Part shown: one piece after another, positions 12,408-23,315 of the stretch | Numbering within the stretch: the first letter of the stretch is position 1 | Layout: each line of letters begins with the position of its first letter | NCBI GenBank assembly: GCA_032358255.1 | Contig: JAULBX010019965.1 | Span: 62,001-126,000, forward strand | Direction: 5' to 3' | DNA: 64,000 nt | From: Heterotrichella gracilis | Lineage: Eukaryota > Sar > Xanthophyceae > Tribonematales > Xanthonemataceae | Notes under the pieces: generated by a model | Databases searched by the model: none | Seen by the model: the letters and a program-made list of their open reading frames with translations, nothing else | What the model was told of the DNA's origin: nothing | Program-made: the position numbers and the translations under genes

Positions 12408-14140
12408 ATGGCCAGTGCGCTGCAAGCCAAGCTATCGGACCTCGCAGAAATAGAGGACGCAAAACCGCAAGAAGCCATTTCCGAATACAGGGCAGTGATC
12501 TTGGGCACGACCCCCAACGATGCAGAGTCCATCAAGGCCAAAGAACAAGCCATCACAAAAGTTTCCAGCCTATATGTCAAGCTGGGTGACGCCCCCGCTT
12601 TGAGGGCGTTGCTAGCGGACTTGAGGCCACTGTTTGGAGTCATTCCCAAAGCAAAAACTGCAAAGATCGTCAGAAACATCATCGAGAGCATAGCCAAGAT
12701 ACCAAACTCCGCAGAGCTTCAGGTAAGGGGACACATGTTCATCTTGATATTGGTCAGATACAGAAGCACCTCATCAGGCATTACCCATATATGCATGCAT
12801 ATGGCGCTGGTCTGCACATCCACCATGTATTAAACATTGCGATGCATTTTACGCAATGCAATAACCAATATTGAGGCCTGGCTTACCTGCACATCCACCA
12901 TGTTTTAACATTGCAATGCCTCCCACGCAACCCAATTGCCAAACATGAGGCCTGGCCAACTTACCTGCATTGGGCGACCTGCAGCTAGCTGTGTGCAAAG
13001 AGCAAGTGGAGTGGGCAACAGCAGAGAAGCGCACCTTCCTGCGGCAAAGAATAGAGGCGCGCCTTGCCAGCTTGTACCTGGAGACCAAGGAGTTCCAGTC
13101 AGCCCTCTCCCTCATCGGCAAGCTGCTGACAGAGGTCAAGAGGCTGGAGGACAAGCTGCTGCTGGTTGACATCCACCTCATCGAGAGCAGAACGCACTAC
13201 CTGCTGCGCAACCAGCCCAAAGCCAAGGCAGCCTTGACCGCCGCACGCACCCAGGCCAACGCCATCTACATCCCACCCAGCCTCCAAGGGGAGATCGACA
13301 CGCAGTCAGGCATCCTGCACGCGGACGAGAAGGACTACAAGACAGCCTACTCCTACTTCTTCGAGTCCTTTGAGCAGTTCAGCGCCCTGGACGACCCCCG
13401 CGCGGTGGCCAGCCTCAAGTACATGCTGCTCTGCAAGGTTATGACCTCCAATGCACACGAGGTGCCCAGCATCATCAGCTCAAAGGCTGGCCTCAAGTAC
13501 GCCGGCATCGACCTGGATGCCCTGCGGGCCATCGCCAAGGCCTATGAGGACAGGTCCCTGCAGACCTTCCAGGACGCCCTGCTTGCCTACAAGGCCCAGC
13601 TGATCGACGACCCCATCGTGCACACCCACCTGTCAGCGCTGTATGACACCATGCTGGAGCAGAACCTGTCCCGCATCATCGAGCCCTTCTCGCGTGTGGA
13701 GGTGGAGCAGGTCAGTAAAATCAGCTACATGCATTTCAGGGTACAGCCAGATCAGCAGTCAGTCTTGCACAAGCCTGTGCGCCACTGAACCCTGTCCTGG
13801 CATTGCCTGCACCGTTTTTATACCCATTTCTGGCATTGCCTGTACCTTTTTTTTACTCATTTCTGGCATTTCCTGCACCTGCCCATTTTGTACTCAATTG
13901 TTTTGCTTTACCCAGGTGGCCAAGCTCATCAACCTGCCAATGGACACCGTGGAGGCCAAGCTGAGCCAGATGATCCTGGACAAGAAGATCGCGGGGACAC
14001 TCAACCAAGGGGAGGGCAACCTGGAGCTGTTTGAGGACCCCAGTGCAGACCACATCTACCCGACGGCGCTGGAGACGTTTGAGAGCATTGGGCGGGTGGT
14101 GGACACCCTGTTTGCACGCTCTCAAAAGATTGTGGTGTAG
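12408..14140 (+). CDS. RPN6: 26S proteasome lid subunit RPN6 (PSMD11)
   Basis: RPN6 is the PCI-domain lid subunit that clamps the 19S regulatory particle to the 20S core. Three exons, 12408-12722, 12985-13710 and 13916-14140, all phase 0, give 421 aa, almost the same as the human (422) protein. Family blocks are clear throughout: AEKRTFLRQRIEARLASLY, PKAKAALTAARTQANAIY, GILHADEKDYKTAYSYFFES, SLKYMLLCKVM, LYDTMLEQNLSRIIEPFSRV, and the winged-helix/PCI end KLSQMILDKKIAGTLNQGEG. The start is supported by a family-typical N-terminus and exon phase. Intron 1 contains a roughly 70 bp tandem duplication (12813-12957) and intron 2 three copies of a roughly 35 bp unit (13793-13895). Confidence 0.96.
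12813..12957. repeat. tandem duplication in RPN6 intron 1
   Basis: Two diverged copies of a roughly 70 bp unit begin at 12813 and 12889. Each starts TGCACATCCACCATGT and ends in GAGGCCTGG. They lie wholly inside the intron. Confidence 0.7.
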
Positions 14141-14914
14141 CAGCTGTTGATAGTTAATGGGGCTAGCTACTGATGCTGGGCGTTGGCATTGAGTGGTTTT
14201 CTTTCGGGGATGGGAAAGGGGTCATGTTCCGAGGAGCAGGTCTGTGGACATGCGGGAGTTTGAGCGCCTGGTTTACTTGATGTGGATGTTGCGGTGGGCG
14301 TAATGTTCAGCAGTTTCGAGTGTTGTGACATTAAGGCATAATGGAATGTTGGCATGCGCATTCAAATTGTGATGCCACACATAGCATGTGCAGTCAATGA
14401 TTTGGCCTTGTATCTGTATACACCATCCTGTTATGGACAAATGACAACACTGTTTGCTATGATTTGGGAAAGTGTTGTGTAACAGCTGCTGCACTGCGCT
14501 CCGCTTCAAGCGAATTAATTCACAATTGTAAATATTCAAACGGCGCAAGCCTCAAGCTAGCCTGCCAGTATGTCATCGGGTGGTGTCAAACCAGTGCATG
14601 CTTTACAGTAACTTAAAGCCAGGCCAGGCCATGCAACATGCAGTCTGGATTGTAGTATTTAAAGTCCAAATGCAGCATCAATGGCGTTCATCATCAAGGG
14701 TCGACGTCATGGGCATCAACGGCGTTCACTGTCAAGAGTCTGCCAGAGATCCTTTCAGGCAGCGGCCAGTGTCGGACCATTGCATGAATTGGAAGTGGAG
14801 GGGAATTTGCAAACTATGCATACTGCAGCACAGCACATGGCACATAGTATTATGTACTTTGCTGCTACCTGCAAGACTGCGGAGCGGCTGCTGCAGCAGT
14901 GGTGGGGCTGTATG
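14141..14914. other. convergent 3' region
   Basis: About 770 bp between the RPN6 stop (+) and the stop of the BACK-like exon (-). No coding signal, repeat or RNA gene was recognised. Confidence 0.4.
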
Positions 14915-15364
14915 TCAAGCTGGTCCTTCCGCAGTTCGTTTTGTTGCCCAGGCTGCGTCCACCTTTTGCCTTATGCTTGCCGGTGTGCCCGCCATCAGCA
15001 GCGCGTGATTTAATCGGGCAGCGTATCCGTGTTGAGACTTCTGGGCAGCCAGTGCCGAGATAGCTTCCAGCAGCATGATTGACCTCACTGAGGTTGGCAG
15101 CTGCTCAAGGTGCTCAAAGGTGATGAGACAGGAATTCCGCGTCCCACTGTGCACCAATAAGTGAATGCATGAGGTCATTAACCTCGGAAGCCTGAAACGG
15201 TCGGCCAGCAGGACAAACTGCTTGAGCTTGTCAATGTCGGGGTCCGATAATATGTCGTCCTGTGTCGCGCGTTCCTCCAGCTGCTCCTGCAGCAAAGCTT
15301 GCAACGCGTGGCAATCCAGGTACTCAACGGCTGACAGCAGGTCAAAAGCCCTTTGGGGTAACAA
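14915..15364 (-). CDS. orphan BTB-associated (BACK-like) exon, C-terminal
   Basis: A single terminal exon of 149 codons plus stop follows a good acceptor (CCTGCAG at 15370-15365, minus strand). It begins LLPQRAFDLLSAVEYLD. It aligns with the second exon of the BTB protein at 31.7-33.1 kb: DLLSAVEYLDCHALQALL against DLLTAAEYLDIQPLQKLL, then LADRFRLPRLMTSCIHLLVH against LGERFKLVELLTLCVNYMI, then TSVRSIMLLEA against STTRSIILLAA. That region follows the BTB fold and resembles a BACK-like helical segment. No BTB exon is visible upstream: the next coding signal, only about 240 bp away, is the last exon of the coiled-coil gene. The exon is therefore either a remnant of a BTB gene or the true last exon of the coiled-coil gene; phase 0 on both sides allows this. 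Confidence 0.6.
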   Translation of the reverse strand: MLPQRAFDLLSAVEYLDCHALQALLQEQLEERATQDDILSDPDIDKLKQFVLLADRFRLPRLMTSCIHLLVHSGTRNSCLITFEHLEQLPTSVRSIMLLEAISALAAQKSQHGYAARLNHALLMAGTPASIRQKVDAAWATKRTAEGPA

Positions 15365-15602
15365 CTGCAGGCCAACAGACAATCAAGTCAGTGTGCAGTT
15401 TTGCATTGGCACCTGTGCTGTAGCATATCATTCCAAATTCCAGGCAGGGTCCTGTACGGGAAGTAAATGTGGTTTGTAAGCCGGCCCAACAACTGTGCTA
15501 AGTGATGAAAACAGCAAGTGATCTCTTCTGGATAAGCTGTCAATCAAAGTCAAACCAGCGTTGTCGGAACCCTGGTCTGAACCCAATTGCCCAATTTGGT
15601 AC

Positions 15603-18600
15603 CTGCAAGCTTGTGTTTGTGCCATATTGGAACGAATGCCCCTTTGGTGCAGTCAGGTGTATGCAGAGTGGCAAAAGGCTGCCACTACCCCCCGCCAGCC
15701 CATCTGCCTGCTCCAGCTTCTCCAGTGCCTGCTGCTGAAGTCGCTCCACCTCGGCTATGCGCATCTGGAGCGTGGCCTGTAGGGTGTTGTGCCAGAAAAG
15801 GGGGAGGTTTTAGGGCTTAAGGGTTTAATTATCCCTAACAAGTGCAGCTGCTCTACCTCGGCTATGCGGAACTGGAGAGTGGCTTATAGAGTGCAGCACC
15901 AGCAAGGGGGGTGAGTTTAGGGTTCAGGGTCTAGTTTAAACCCTAACCAGGGCAGCCGCTCCACCTCGACTATGCGGATCTGGAGCGTGGCCTGTAGGGT
16001 ACAGCGCCAGCAAGGGGGGTGAGCTTAGGGTTTAGGGTTTGTTTAAACCCTACACAGTGCAGCACCAGTGAGGGTGGTGAGTTGCCAACCCTGGTAAATG
16101 GCGCACCAAAATTTGGAGAGGAGCAGCAAAGCAACAATAAGCCATTGTGTGTAGTAACTGGGAGCTACGCAGTGCACCTCCCCATTCTTTTGTCAATTGC
16201 GGCATCTGTCGTCCGCACACGCACTGTGCGTGCGCACTGTGCGTGCAGATGACAGATACAGCGGTAAACAAAAGAATGGGGATGTGCAACGCGTAGCTAG
16301 AGGCACCGTGTGGCTTTTTAATCCCTATTTTCCACAGTTGACAGTAACGTTTGATGGACCAAATTTGGTCCCTGACTTTGTGCCCTGGCACAAAAACCAC
16401 ACAAAACCACACACTGCTAAAAGACTTCAACACGAAAAAAATTCTGAACTCGAAATCTAAACATAGATCTCAACCAGCAATGCACCCGCTGACCCCCCCA
16501 CCTGAAATTACCCCACCCTACCCATCGTGACGTTCCCCGCCCCTCCTCCATCCCACCCCCCACCTGCGCCTGCTCCCTCTCCTCCTCCAGCGCATCCACC
16601 CGCTCCAGCGCCCGGGGGATGAGCACATACCCCAGCTCCCGCAGCCTGCAGGCGGTGCGGTCAGCCGCATGCAGGGCATGCCGCAGGGCCTCCACCAGCT
16701 GACGGGCCTCGGATTGGACCTCATCTAGGGCGGGTGGAGTGGGGGTGGGGGTCGGGGGAGTGGTGGGGGTGGTGGATGGCGGAGGGTGGGCGGCGGCCGC
16801 GGCGGACCTTTGCTTGAGGGACTTTTGCTCGACGAGCCGCAAGGATATCAGGTCCTTGGGTGTCTGCAGTTATTGGGCAGTTTCACTGCACGGGCGTGGG
16901 GTATTATGGAGCGCTGAGCAACAGCTATCAGCCATGGCCCGCCATGTGTCACGAATCCATAGTTGACTGTGCGCGCCATTACCGTCCCAGATTTTGGGGA
17001 ACGGAGGCGCAATTCTACACTTGCACACCCTTACTATTGTATCCCCACACACAGAGAAAAAAGGTGGAATGCAGATACTTACTGACTCAGTCACATGCGT
17101 TTCTAGAGCTGCGTCAAATCAGCAGCCAATTACAATCCTGCAGGCTGCTGATCCGATGCAGCAATCAGAACCCACATGACTGAGTGAGTAAGTATATGCA
17201 TTCCAGCTTCTGGAGCCAGAGTAGCTTGCGAACATGTGCAGAAGGTGGTCAGTACTACACAAATTTGTATTATTTATTAAAGGGGGGATAAGACTGAGAT
17301 CTTATTTTTATTATATTGTACCTTTGGTGCACTTTCCCCTTCCGCCTTGGCCACACTCATCTCCTCAGCCCTTGCACCCTGCTCACCCTGCTCAGCCCTT
17401 GCACCCTCCACCTCGGGTTTGATCCACTGCGCCACCAGCGCCGCCTCCCGTGCCTGGCGCGCCACCCCCTGCTGGCGCACTATTACCGAATGCAGCTCAT
17501 CCGCTACCTGGTCCACAAACAAGAATGTGCTCAGATAAATTTCTACTTTATTTTCTATTTTCTATTTTCTATGAATGCGTATATCTATACTTTTACACAC
17601 GATTACCCTAATTTACACAAGTTGCGCATCTGCCCTTGAACAGGCGGGACCCACCCACCACCACTGCAGCGACTATGATGGGTGGGTGAAGGAAGATGAG
17701 TGAATAAATGGACATTGCTCCCCTGTCCACTATTTAGCCACCCCTCAACAAACACGTTGTGGTCCAAACCACCCCAAACATCCTACACAGCCCGATATTC
17801 CCGATCCCAAGCCTTCCTCATTCCTTACCTGTTCCACCCAAGTGGTGGTTTTACCCCATCCAACCACTTTATTACCAATTCCTCACCCTTTCTCAAACCT
17901 TTTCCCCCCTGCCACACCTGTTCCACCTCAGCAGCCCGCGCCTGTGCGGCGGCTGCGGCAACCTTGGCCCGCGTGCTGTGTCCCGCGGCGGCTTGCTGGA
18001 GTTTGGAAGCGTTGGGTGAGCGCGGCGGCAGGGGCTGTGGTGAGGACTGGCTGGCGGTGGTGGGGGCGGTGGCCGGTTCACGCTGTGGCAGGTACTGTGG
18101 TGGGGGTGGCTGTGGTGGGGAGGGGCTGGGAGGGGCAGGGGAGGTTGCGGTTTCACTTGTGGGAGGGGAGGTCTTGGATTCAACTTCCTCCACAAGACGG
18201 GGCCTGGGGATGGATTTGACCACTGCCGGGGTGTGCAGCCTCTCCAGAGACAGGGGCTCCTGATTGGCCTGTGGGGTGTCAAGGGGCACAAAAGCCGGGG
18301 TTTGCTCAGGACTCTCTGGAGACTGTTCCGCCTGTGGCTGGGGTTCGACCTGGCTGGGGTGCGCTGGGCTGGTGGGTGTAGGTTTTGCCTGTGCCTCGGC
18401 CATGTGTGCCATCGCCCCAGCTGATGGAGCCAATGGGGATGATGGATCAGCACCTGATAGAGCAAGCGGTGATGATGGATCAGCACCTGATGGAGTAATC
18501 GGTGATGATGGGTCAGCGCCTGATGGAGTAATCGGTGATGATGAATCAGCGCCTGATGGAGTAATCGGTGGTGGTGGATCAGCGCCTTGGTTGGCCCAGC

Positions 18601-19823
18601 TCTCCAAGGAGACATGCGCCATCTGCCTCTCTGCCTGCATTACATCCTGACTGCGCCTGAGGGGAGATGTGGGCTCTGTGGGCTGGAGGGGGGTATCCTC
18701 TGTGGGCGAAGCTGTCATGAGGCGCAGCGCTTGATCGTGGTACTGTGTAGTGGTGGTGTGGTGGCCCTGGTGGGTGGGCCCACCCCCAGCAGGACCATGT
18801 GTCTTAGGAGGGTTGCTGGTTGGCTCCAGGGACGTGCCCAACCCCTGCAGCATGCAAGAGCAGGGGGCTCAGTATATATAGCACTATAATATGGAAGTGG
18901 TCTGCGTAATGACGTGATGGATGCAGAATTATTGGTCACAAGCAGGAATGGTGGATACGTTGCGTGCGTTCCCGAGATTACAGGCACTGCCTAGCCTTGG
19001 TGTTCAGTAGTTAAATTGGCAACAATATTGCAATGTTTCACACCCACAGGTGGCTAGTTACTATGATATGCAGCCCAATGGCATTGGTACGGATTAATTG
19101 TATACTGTGCAGACCTATCGCAACAGTTTCATTCACATGACAACCACCCAGAAACAGCTCTTGTCACACCATGTGCCAAATCGTGGACATGCAACACACC
19201 TTGTCTTTTGGCTGTTCCTTATCATCATTGACCCCATGCGTATTGGGTAGTGGTGGCACTGGGGAGAATGAAAAGCCTGGGGCATGTGGCTGATCCCCAT
19301 GGTAGTTGGGCCGAGGTTCTGCAGACCCCTTGGGACCAAGCCCAGGGTGTCCAGAACTGTGCACAGCATCTGGGCTGTCAATCACATCCTGGGTCCCAGG
19401 CACTGCAGTAATTGCCCCTCCTGTTTGACTTTCCTGAGGAGAGTGTCTCCTTTTGAAGCTGCCATCAGGGCTTCTGACCGGGCTGGACTGCGGTGTGGTG
19501 TAGTTGGATGAATCCCTGGACGCACCAGCACTACTATTGGAGGCCTGAGGAGACAGACTGCTTGGAGATTCCTTGAACACCATAGGTGAATGCCTGCGGT
19601 AGGGGCTGTCTGCCTGCGATGAGTTGCTGTCAGAAGGGCTGGTTCGCTCAGAAGGGCCTGCAGTAGATGGCCTGCTGGCAGATGGGCTGTCTGCTTGTGA
19701 CTGGCCAGGGCGCCGGAGCTTGCGGAAGGCGCTTTTCACCTGGGACTTGAATGAACGCTGTGAGCCTTTGGCACGCTTGCCACTGGCACTGCTTACTGCA
19801 GGGCTGTTGTCCCCTGAGCTCAT
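15603..19823 (-). CDS. disordered Ser/Pro-rich protein with coiled-coil C-terminus (copy A)
   Basis: Not a recognised family. Exons on the minus strand, all in phase 0: 19200-19823 (ATG at 19823), 17918-18844, 17322-17507, 16564-16863 and a last one from 15776 to about 15603 (or 15689). These give about 680 to 740 residues. Residues 1-208 are Ser/Pro-rich with a basic amphipathic patch at 23-38 (RSFKSQVKSAFRKLRR). The next roughly 300 residues are Pro/Ser/Thr-rich with an 11-residue repeat, then Ala/Glu/Gln heptad-like coiled coil (ELHSVIVRQQGVARQAREAA; RIAEVERLQQQALEKLEQAD). There are no membrane segments or enzymatic motifs. The overall plan resembles the gene at 34.4-41.5 kb. The 3' end is uncertain: a donor CAG|GTACCA at 15603 would splice in phase to the BACK-like exon at 15364. 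Confidence 0.65.
15740..16075. repeat. three tandem ~108 bp copies of a 3' splice site plus exon start
   Basis: Three units begin at about 15744, 15851 and 15959. Each carries the acceptor and first codons of the last coiled-coil exon (minus-strand reading ATLQ-x-RIAEVE or RIVEVE). Only the innermost copy (15744) continues into a long exon; the others run into telomere-like TTTAGGG/TTTAAACCC sequence and stops. Confidence 0.8.
16163..16298. mobile_element. MITE-like inverted-repeat element
   Basis: 31 bp arms at 16163-16193 and 16268-16298 pair with three mismatches. Inside them a second inverted repeat (ATCTGTC...GATGACAGAT) surrounds a CGCACTGTGCGTGCGCACTG core. It has no coding capacity. 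It sits in the last intron of the copy A coiled-coil gene. The size and terminal inverted repeats suggest a non-autonomous DNA transposon. Confidence 0.6.
17066..17204. mobile_element. second MITE-like inverted-repeat element
   Basis: Terminal arms of about 31 bp (17066-17097 and 17174-17204) start GGAATGCAGATACTTACT and pair almost perfectly. A nested pair AATCAGCAGCC/GGCTGCTGAT lies inside. At 139 bp and non-coding, it sits in an intron of the copy A coiled-coil gene and is unrelated in sequence to the element at 16.2 kb. Confidence 0.6.
18422..18586. repeat. 33 bp coding minisatellite, five copies
   Basis: Five tandem 33 bp units encode an 11-residue Pro/Ser repeat (minus strand, GADPSSPITPS and variants) in the disordered region of the copy A coiled-coil protein. 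The reading frame is preserved. Confidence 0.85.
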
Positions 19824-21125
19824 GATGAAAGGCTGATTTCTCGAGGCAGTCACCGGTAAGATGCAACTGGCTTGAACCCTTGATTGCGCAACTAGCCTAG
19901 TAGGTTAGCGCAGTTGTCATGTGTGCCCAGCTGTCAGGCACAGGCTGAGCCACCTTGGCCCAAGGTCTGGCTCAGTAGCTTACAGTGATTATTCTCATCT
20001 AGTGCTGGAGGTGTCACCCATTCTGGTGATTCCACTACTGCTGTCTATTCAAGTGCCTGCTGTGTGGTAAGACACTGAATTTCATATGGCTATCTGCATG
20101 GCTAGCAGACAATCTACCCTCTTGAGCGGAGCTAAGTGTGTTGAGTGTTCAAAATACTTTTGAACACTCAACACGCAGACAAGGGGGGTAGGCCTAGTGA
20201 GGTGGCAAAACTGTGTCTGTGAAGCCCTCAGACTGGTCTGCTATCCAGGAACGAAGAGACCGCCTCCAAAGATCGGTACAGGAGCTGTACAGTGGTAAAC
20301 CTCCAGCAAACCTCGTATCATACCGTGGTGGCAGCCTAAGAAGTTCTTCTACGAAGGTCTGCCCAACGCTTGAGCACCAGCAAAAAAATATAGGCTTTCG
20401 GGACTACTCGGGGTTTGGTTTCATTCCCTTTGCAGCAGCGATCCCACCCAGTAGCCATGAAGCACTGGGCAAGCAGCTGTGCATTTTGTATCCCCTCACA
20501 TGCGTCATGGGGTACCACGTGCAGCATGGGCCTCCAAATGGCATCATGCCAGCCTTTACAGCCTGGCACATGCATCCCTTGACCTGCAGAGCCCTTTGTG
20601 CACTGTTGTTTTCACGGCGCGCGCAATGTTGTCCATTCAGCGCCCTGTGTGACTGTGTGGTCAACAGTGTAGAAGGTACATTACCAATTGAGCAAAGGCT
20701 GTGACAATACGAGCCCCTACCATAGATTATGCCACAGCTGCTGCACAGGCTCCAAGGCAGCGGTGCTTCAAACCTCTGCGCATTGGTATACCCGGTCCAA
20801 TATTTTGCACTGAGTGCACTATGTGAAGTCTTCTGAAGTGAACCACCAGATCAGTGATTTCTTTCCAAAACAAGACTTGGGCCTAGTACAAAATAATTGT
20901 GCAGCAACCACCTTCAGCGGCGTGCATGACTCGGTGACCTCATCGCAACCTGTTGATCCGAACTTGAAAGTCTCACTGATATACTGTTCTACTCCCTAAT
21001 CCGCATACTGCCTCAGACACCCACAAGCCTCACAACCCAATCAATGCCCAAACAACCATTGCCTTCAACAGTATAAAACACAAGAAAAAAATGCCCCATC
21101 ATCGCTCATTAATGAATGCATGTGC
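19824..21125. other. intergenic stretch with a weak open frame
   Basis: About 1.3 kb between the start of the coiled-coil gene (-) and the stop of CGL160 (-). A 163-codon plus-strand frame near 20213-20704 begins with GTG and has no recognisable domain. Only its first 45 residues look even mildly protein-like, so I do not call it. A perfect hairpin at 20138-20174 is listed separately. Confidence 0.4.
20138..20174. repeat. perfect 17 bp inverted repeat with a 3-nt loop
   Basis: The left arm GTGTTGAGTGTTCAAAA (20138-20154) is followed by TAC and then its exact reverse complement (20158-20174). It lies outside any gene, about 315 bp upstream of the copy A coiled-coil start codon. No T-run follows, so it is not an obvious terminator. 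Confidence 0.85.
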
Positions 21126-23315
21126 TTATCGCTCCCCAGGCCTCCCCCTCCTGAACATGTTGTTTTGCACCCTCGAAATCTTGGCAAGCTGCTCCTGCAG
21201 GCGCCGCTCCCTCTCCCGCGCCTCCATCTCATCCACCTCCTCCACCACAGGCGCCTTGGCGCGCTCAAGCTTGTCGGCGTCGAACCGCGGCTTGACCGTA
21301 TCGTACACCTCCAGCACCAGGGCAAGCTGCAGGTACAACATGCGGTCTCAATCGCATGCATTGCAATGGCAAGGAAGAGATCCTAAACCCTAGCAGGCGG
21401 ACAATTTTCCACTTGCAGCCATTGAGCGTTGCCAATTGAGTTCAGCAGTTGAAAGGTCACTCTGTGGCTTTCACTCACCCAGAGTTCTGTGACATTCTAG
21501 CTACAAACACAGCAAAGACTGCATGGCATATAATAAATCAATATGCATGCATTGCATGGGTGCATTGGGGTCCTTTTCAAAGCACAGTTGGAATATCGCG
21601 AGAGGACAGTTGTATATACAGTTCTAAGCAAATCCTGTATCCACGCTCAACTCCTATTTCAGCGTGGCTGTCCCAAGGTGCATACATCACCCACATTTCC
21701 ACCCTCGTGCACCCACACAGGCCTCGTGCGAAGCATGCAATGAGGTAACCTGCAGATTTTTCCAGAGGAACCCTTTAAAGAGATTATGTGCCCACCTAGT
21801 ACGACAGACTCCTAAACCCTAACCACACCCACCTTGTAGGACAGGAACCCTCCCACTAGGCACGCCTGCTCCACCAGCGTCAGGGGGGTGTCTGCAAAAT
21901 TGTTGTACGCGGGGATGGCGGCCGTCAGGCCCACAAAAAGCAGCAGGCGCGGCTGAAGGGCGTGCCTGTGTGCGCAAGAATGGGGTTGGGATGGCGCGGG
22001 TACAAGTTGCACCAGGTGCCAGTGCAGCTGCAAGGACGCGTAGCCCTGTAGTGAGTGCGCAGAGTGATTGTGGTATACTGATGCATGTACTGGCCAACCT
22101 TGGTGACGGAATGCGCATGAAAGCCCGCCGCATTGGAAGTTTCCATAGGCGGCTCCCTTTCCCTGGAGGTACACATGCTACCTCACGATCATGAATGCAT
22201 GCACACATCAAGTACAGTCAAATGCCCGTACATGCCAAGTGATCCTAATCTAAACACTCCACACGCCCGCCAGGTGCCCAGTCACGCCTGAAAGGAATTC
22301 AATCCCCTCCCCCACGCACCAGTACGCCGCCGCCCCCTTGGCCACCACCCGCAAGGGCTTCGGCACCTCCTCCGCCTGCTCCCATGGGACCCAGCTGTCT
22401 GCCCTGAATGCATCTATATCCCGCATGAGCCACAGCATGTATAAGTAGCCGCACCCGCCACCGATCATGGCGCTGAGGGCGGCCTGCGGGGCAAGAGAGG
22501 AGATTTAGTTAGTTAGTTACATGCATTCCAGCAATACAGCCAGATTAGCGGTCAGTTGCACATGCGGCGCCACGCAGCTCTTTCCTGGCACTGTTTGGAC
22601 CACTTAGTGATCCCAGGCGACTTGACAGGTTCTGGTGGAGTAGGTCAGCCCCAGAAGATTTAGTGCCCTGAGTCATTTGCCCAGAGTTCAAATACGGGGG
22701 AGTAGCAATGGCAATAGTCCTGGCTTTGCAATCTGTGACCCTTGCAGTACAGAGGTGAGTGAGTTGTGCATGAAAGGTGCGGGTTGGCACACATGGAAAT
22801 TGAACTTTCATTCATTAGATTGCAGGGACCAGCTTTTCATGCAAATCCGATGTTATGCTGCATGGGATTGAGTGTTAATTGCTGAGGGGTGGTCCATGCA
22901 TGTGGCGTGCACGGATGGAGTAATAATCATGGCCGCTGGATGCCTGCCCGGTTGCCGCTGCATCCAGTGGGCCGAGCCTTGGGAAAGCCTCCTGGCATCC
23001 CCTGATTCAAGCCCCATGTGCCGCCTACCTAAGGGCTTAGCTTTGGTGTAAGGTACATGCATGCACTGCGTCTATGTCTTAGGGTTTGGTGTAGGGTATG
23101 TGTGCCCCGCACCGAGCCAGAGGCAACCAGGAATAAGTACCCCGTAAGGAAGGTGGCGCCCCGCTGCGTGCGCCTCAGCAATCGCTTCTTCAGCTCCTCA
23201 TAGTCGCTCATGCTTTGCTCCCATGTTTCTTGCGCCTTGGCCTCGATCGCAGCCTCCTCCACCTCCCAGGGCTGGAGCTGGGGGTCGGTGGGGGGTGGGG
23301 CGCTGTCGCTGGCGG
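21126..23315 (-). CDS. CGL160: CGL160-like chloroplast ATP-synthase assembly factor, N-terminus not found
   Basis: CGL160 proteins sit in the thylakoid membrane and help assemble the CF0 c-ring; the membrane part is AtpI/UncI-like. Exons on the minus strand, 23113-23315, 22320-22483, 21833-21965 and 21126-21326, join in frame. Visible parts are an acidic linker (QLQPWEVEEAAIEAKAQETW), a basic helix (DYEELKKRLLRRTQRG), then four hydrophobic segments: FLTGYLFLVASGSAAL, SAMIGGGCGYLYMLWLM, LLLFVGLTAAIPAY and EQACLVGGFLSYKLALVLEV. The QPRLL motif and GGFLSYK helix match the plant protein. A charged tail ends RRGRPGER. The 5' exon(s) encoding the transit peptide are not identified. Intron 1 holds a LINE fragment. 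Confidence 0.8.
22507..22665 (-). mobile_element. LINE-like retrotransposon 3' fragment
   Basis: It matches the fragment at 61.3-61.6 kb: the same GTTAGTTAGTTACATGCATT tail, the CCAGCAATACAGCCAGATTAGC block and the following region encoding a decayed reverse-transcriptase C-terminus (minus strand ...ADLLHQNLSSR...). It lies in an intron of CGL160, in the same orientation as the gene. Confidence 0.6.

Noticed and set aside
17842-18219. Plus-strand open frame opposite coiled-coil gene A
   Set aside because: Shadow of the Pro/Ser-rich minus-strand exon; composition is explained by the GC-rich reverse strand.
20213-20704. 163-codon frame on the plus strand
   Set aside because: Begins with GTG, lacks domain similarity and a convincing acceptor; the C-terminal half looks random.
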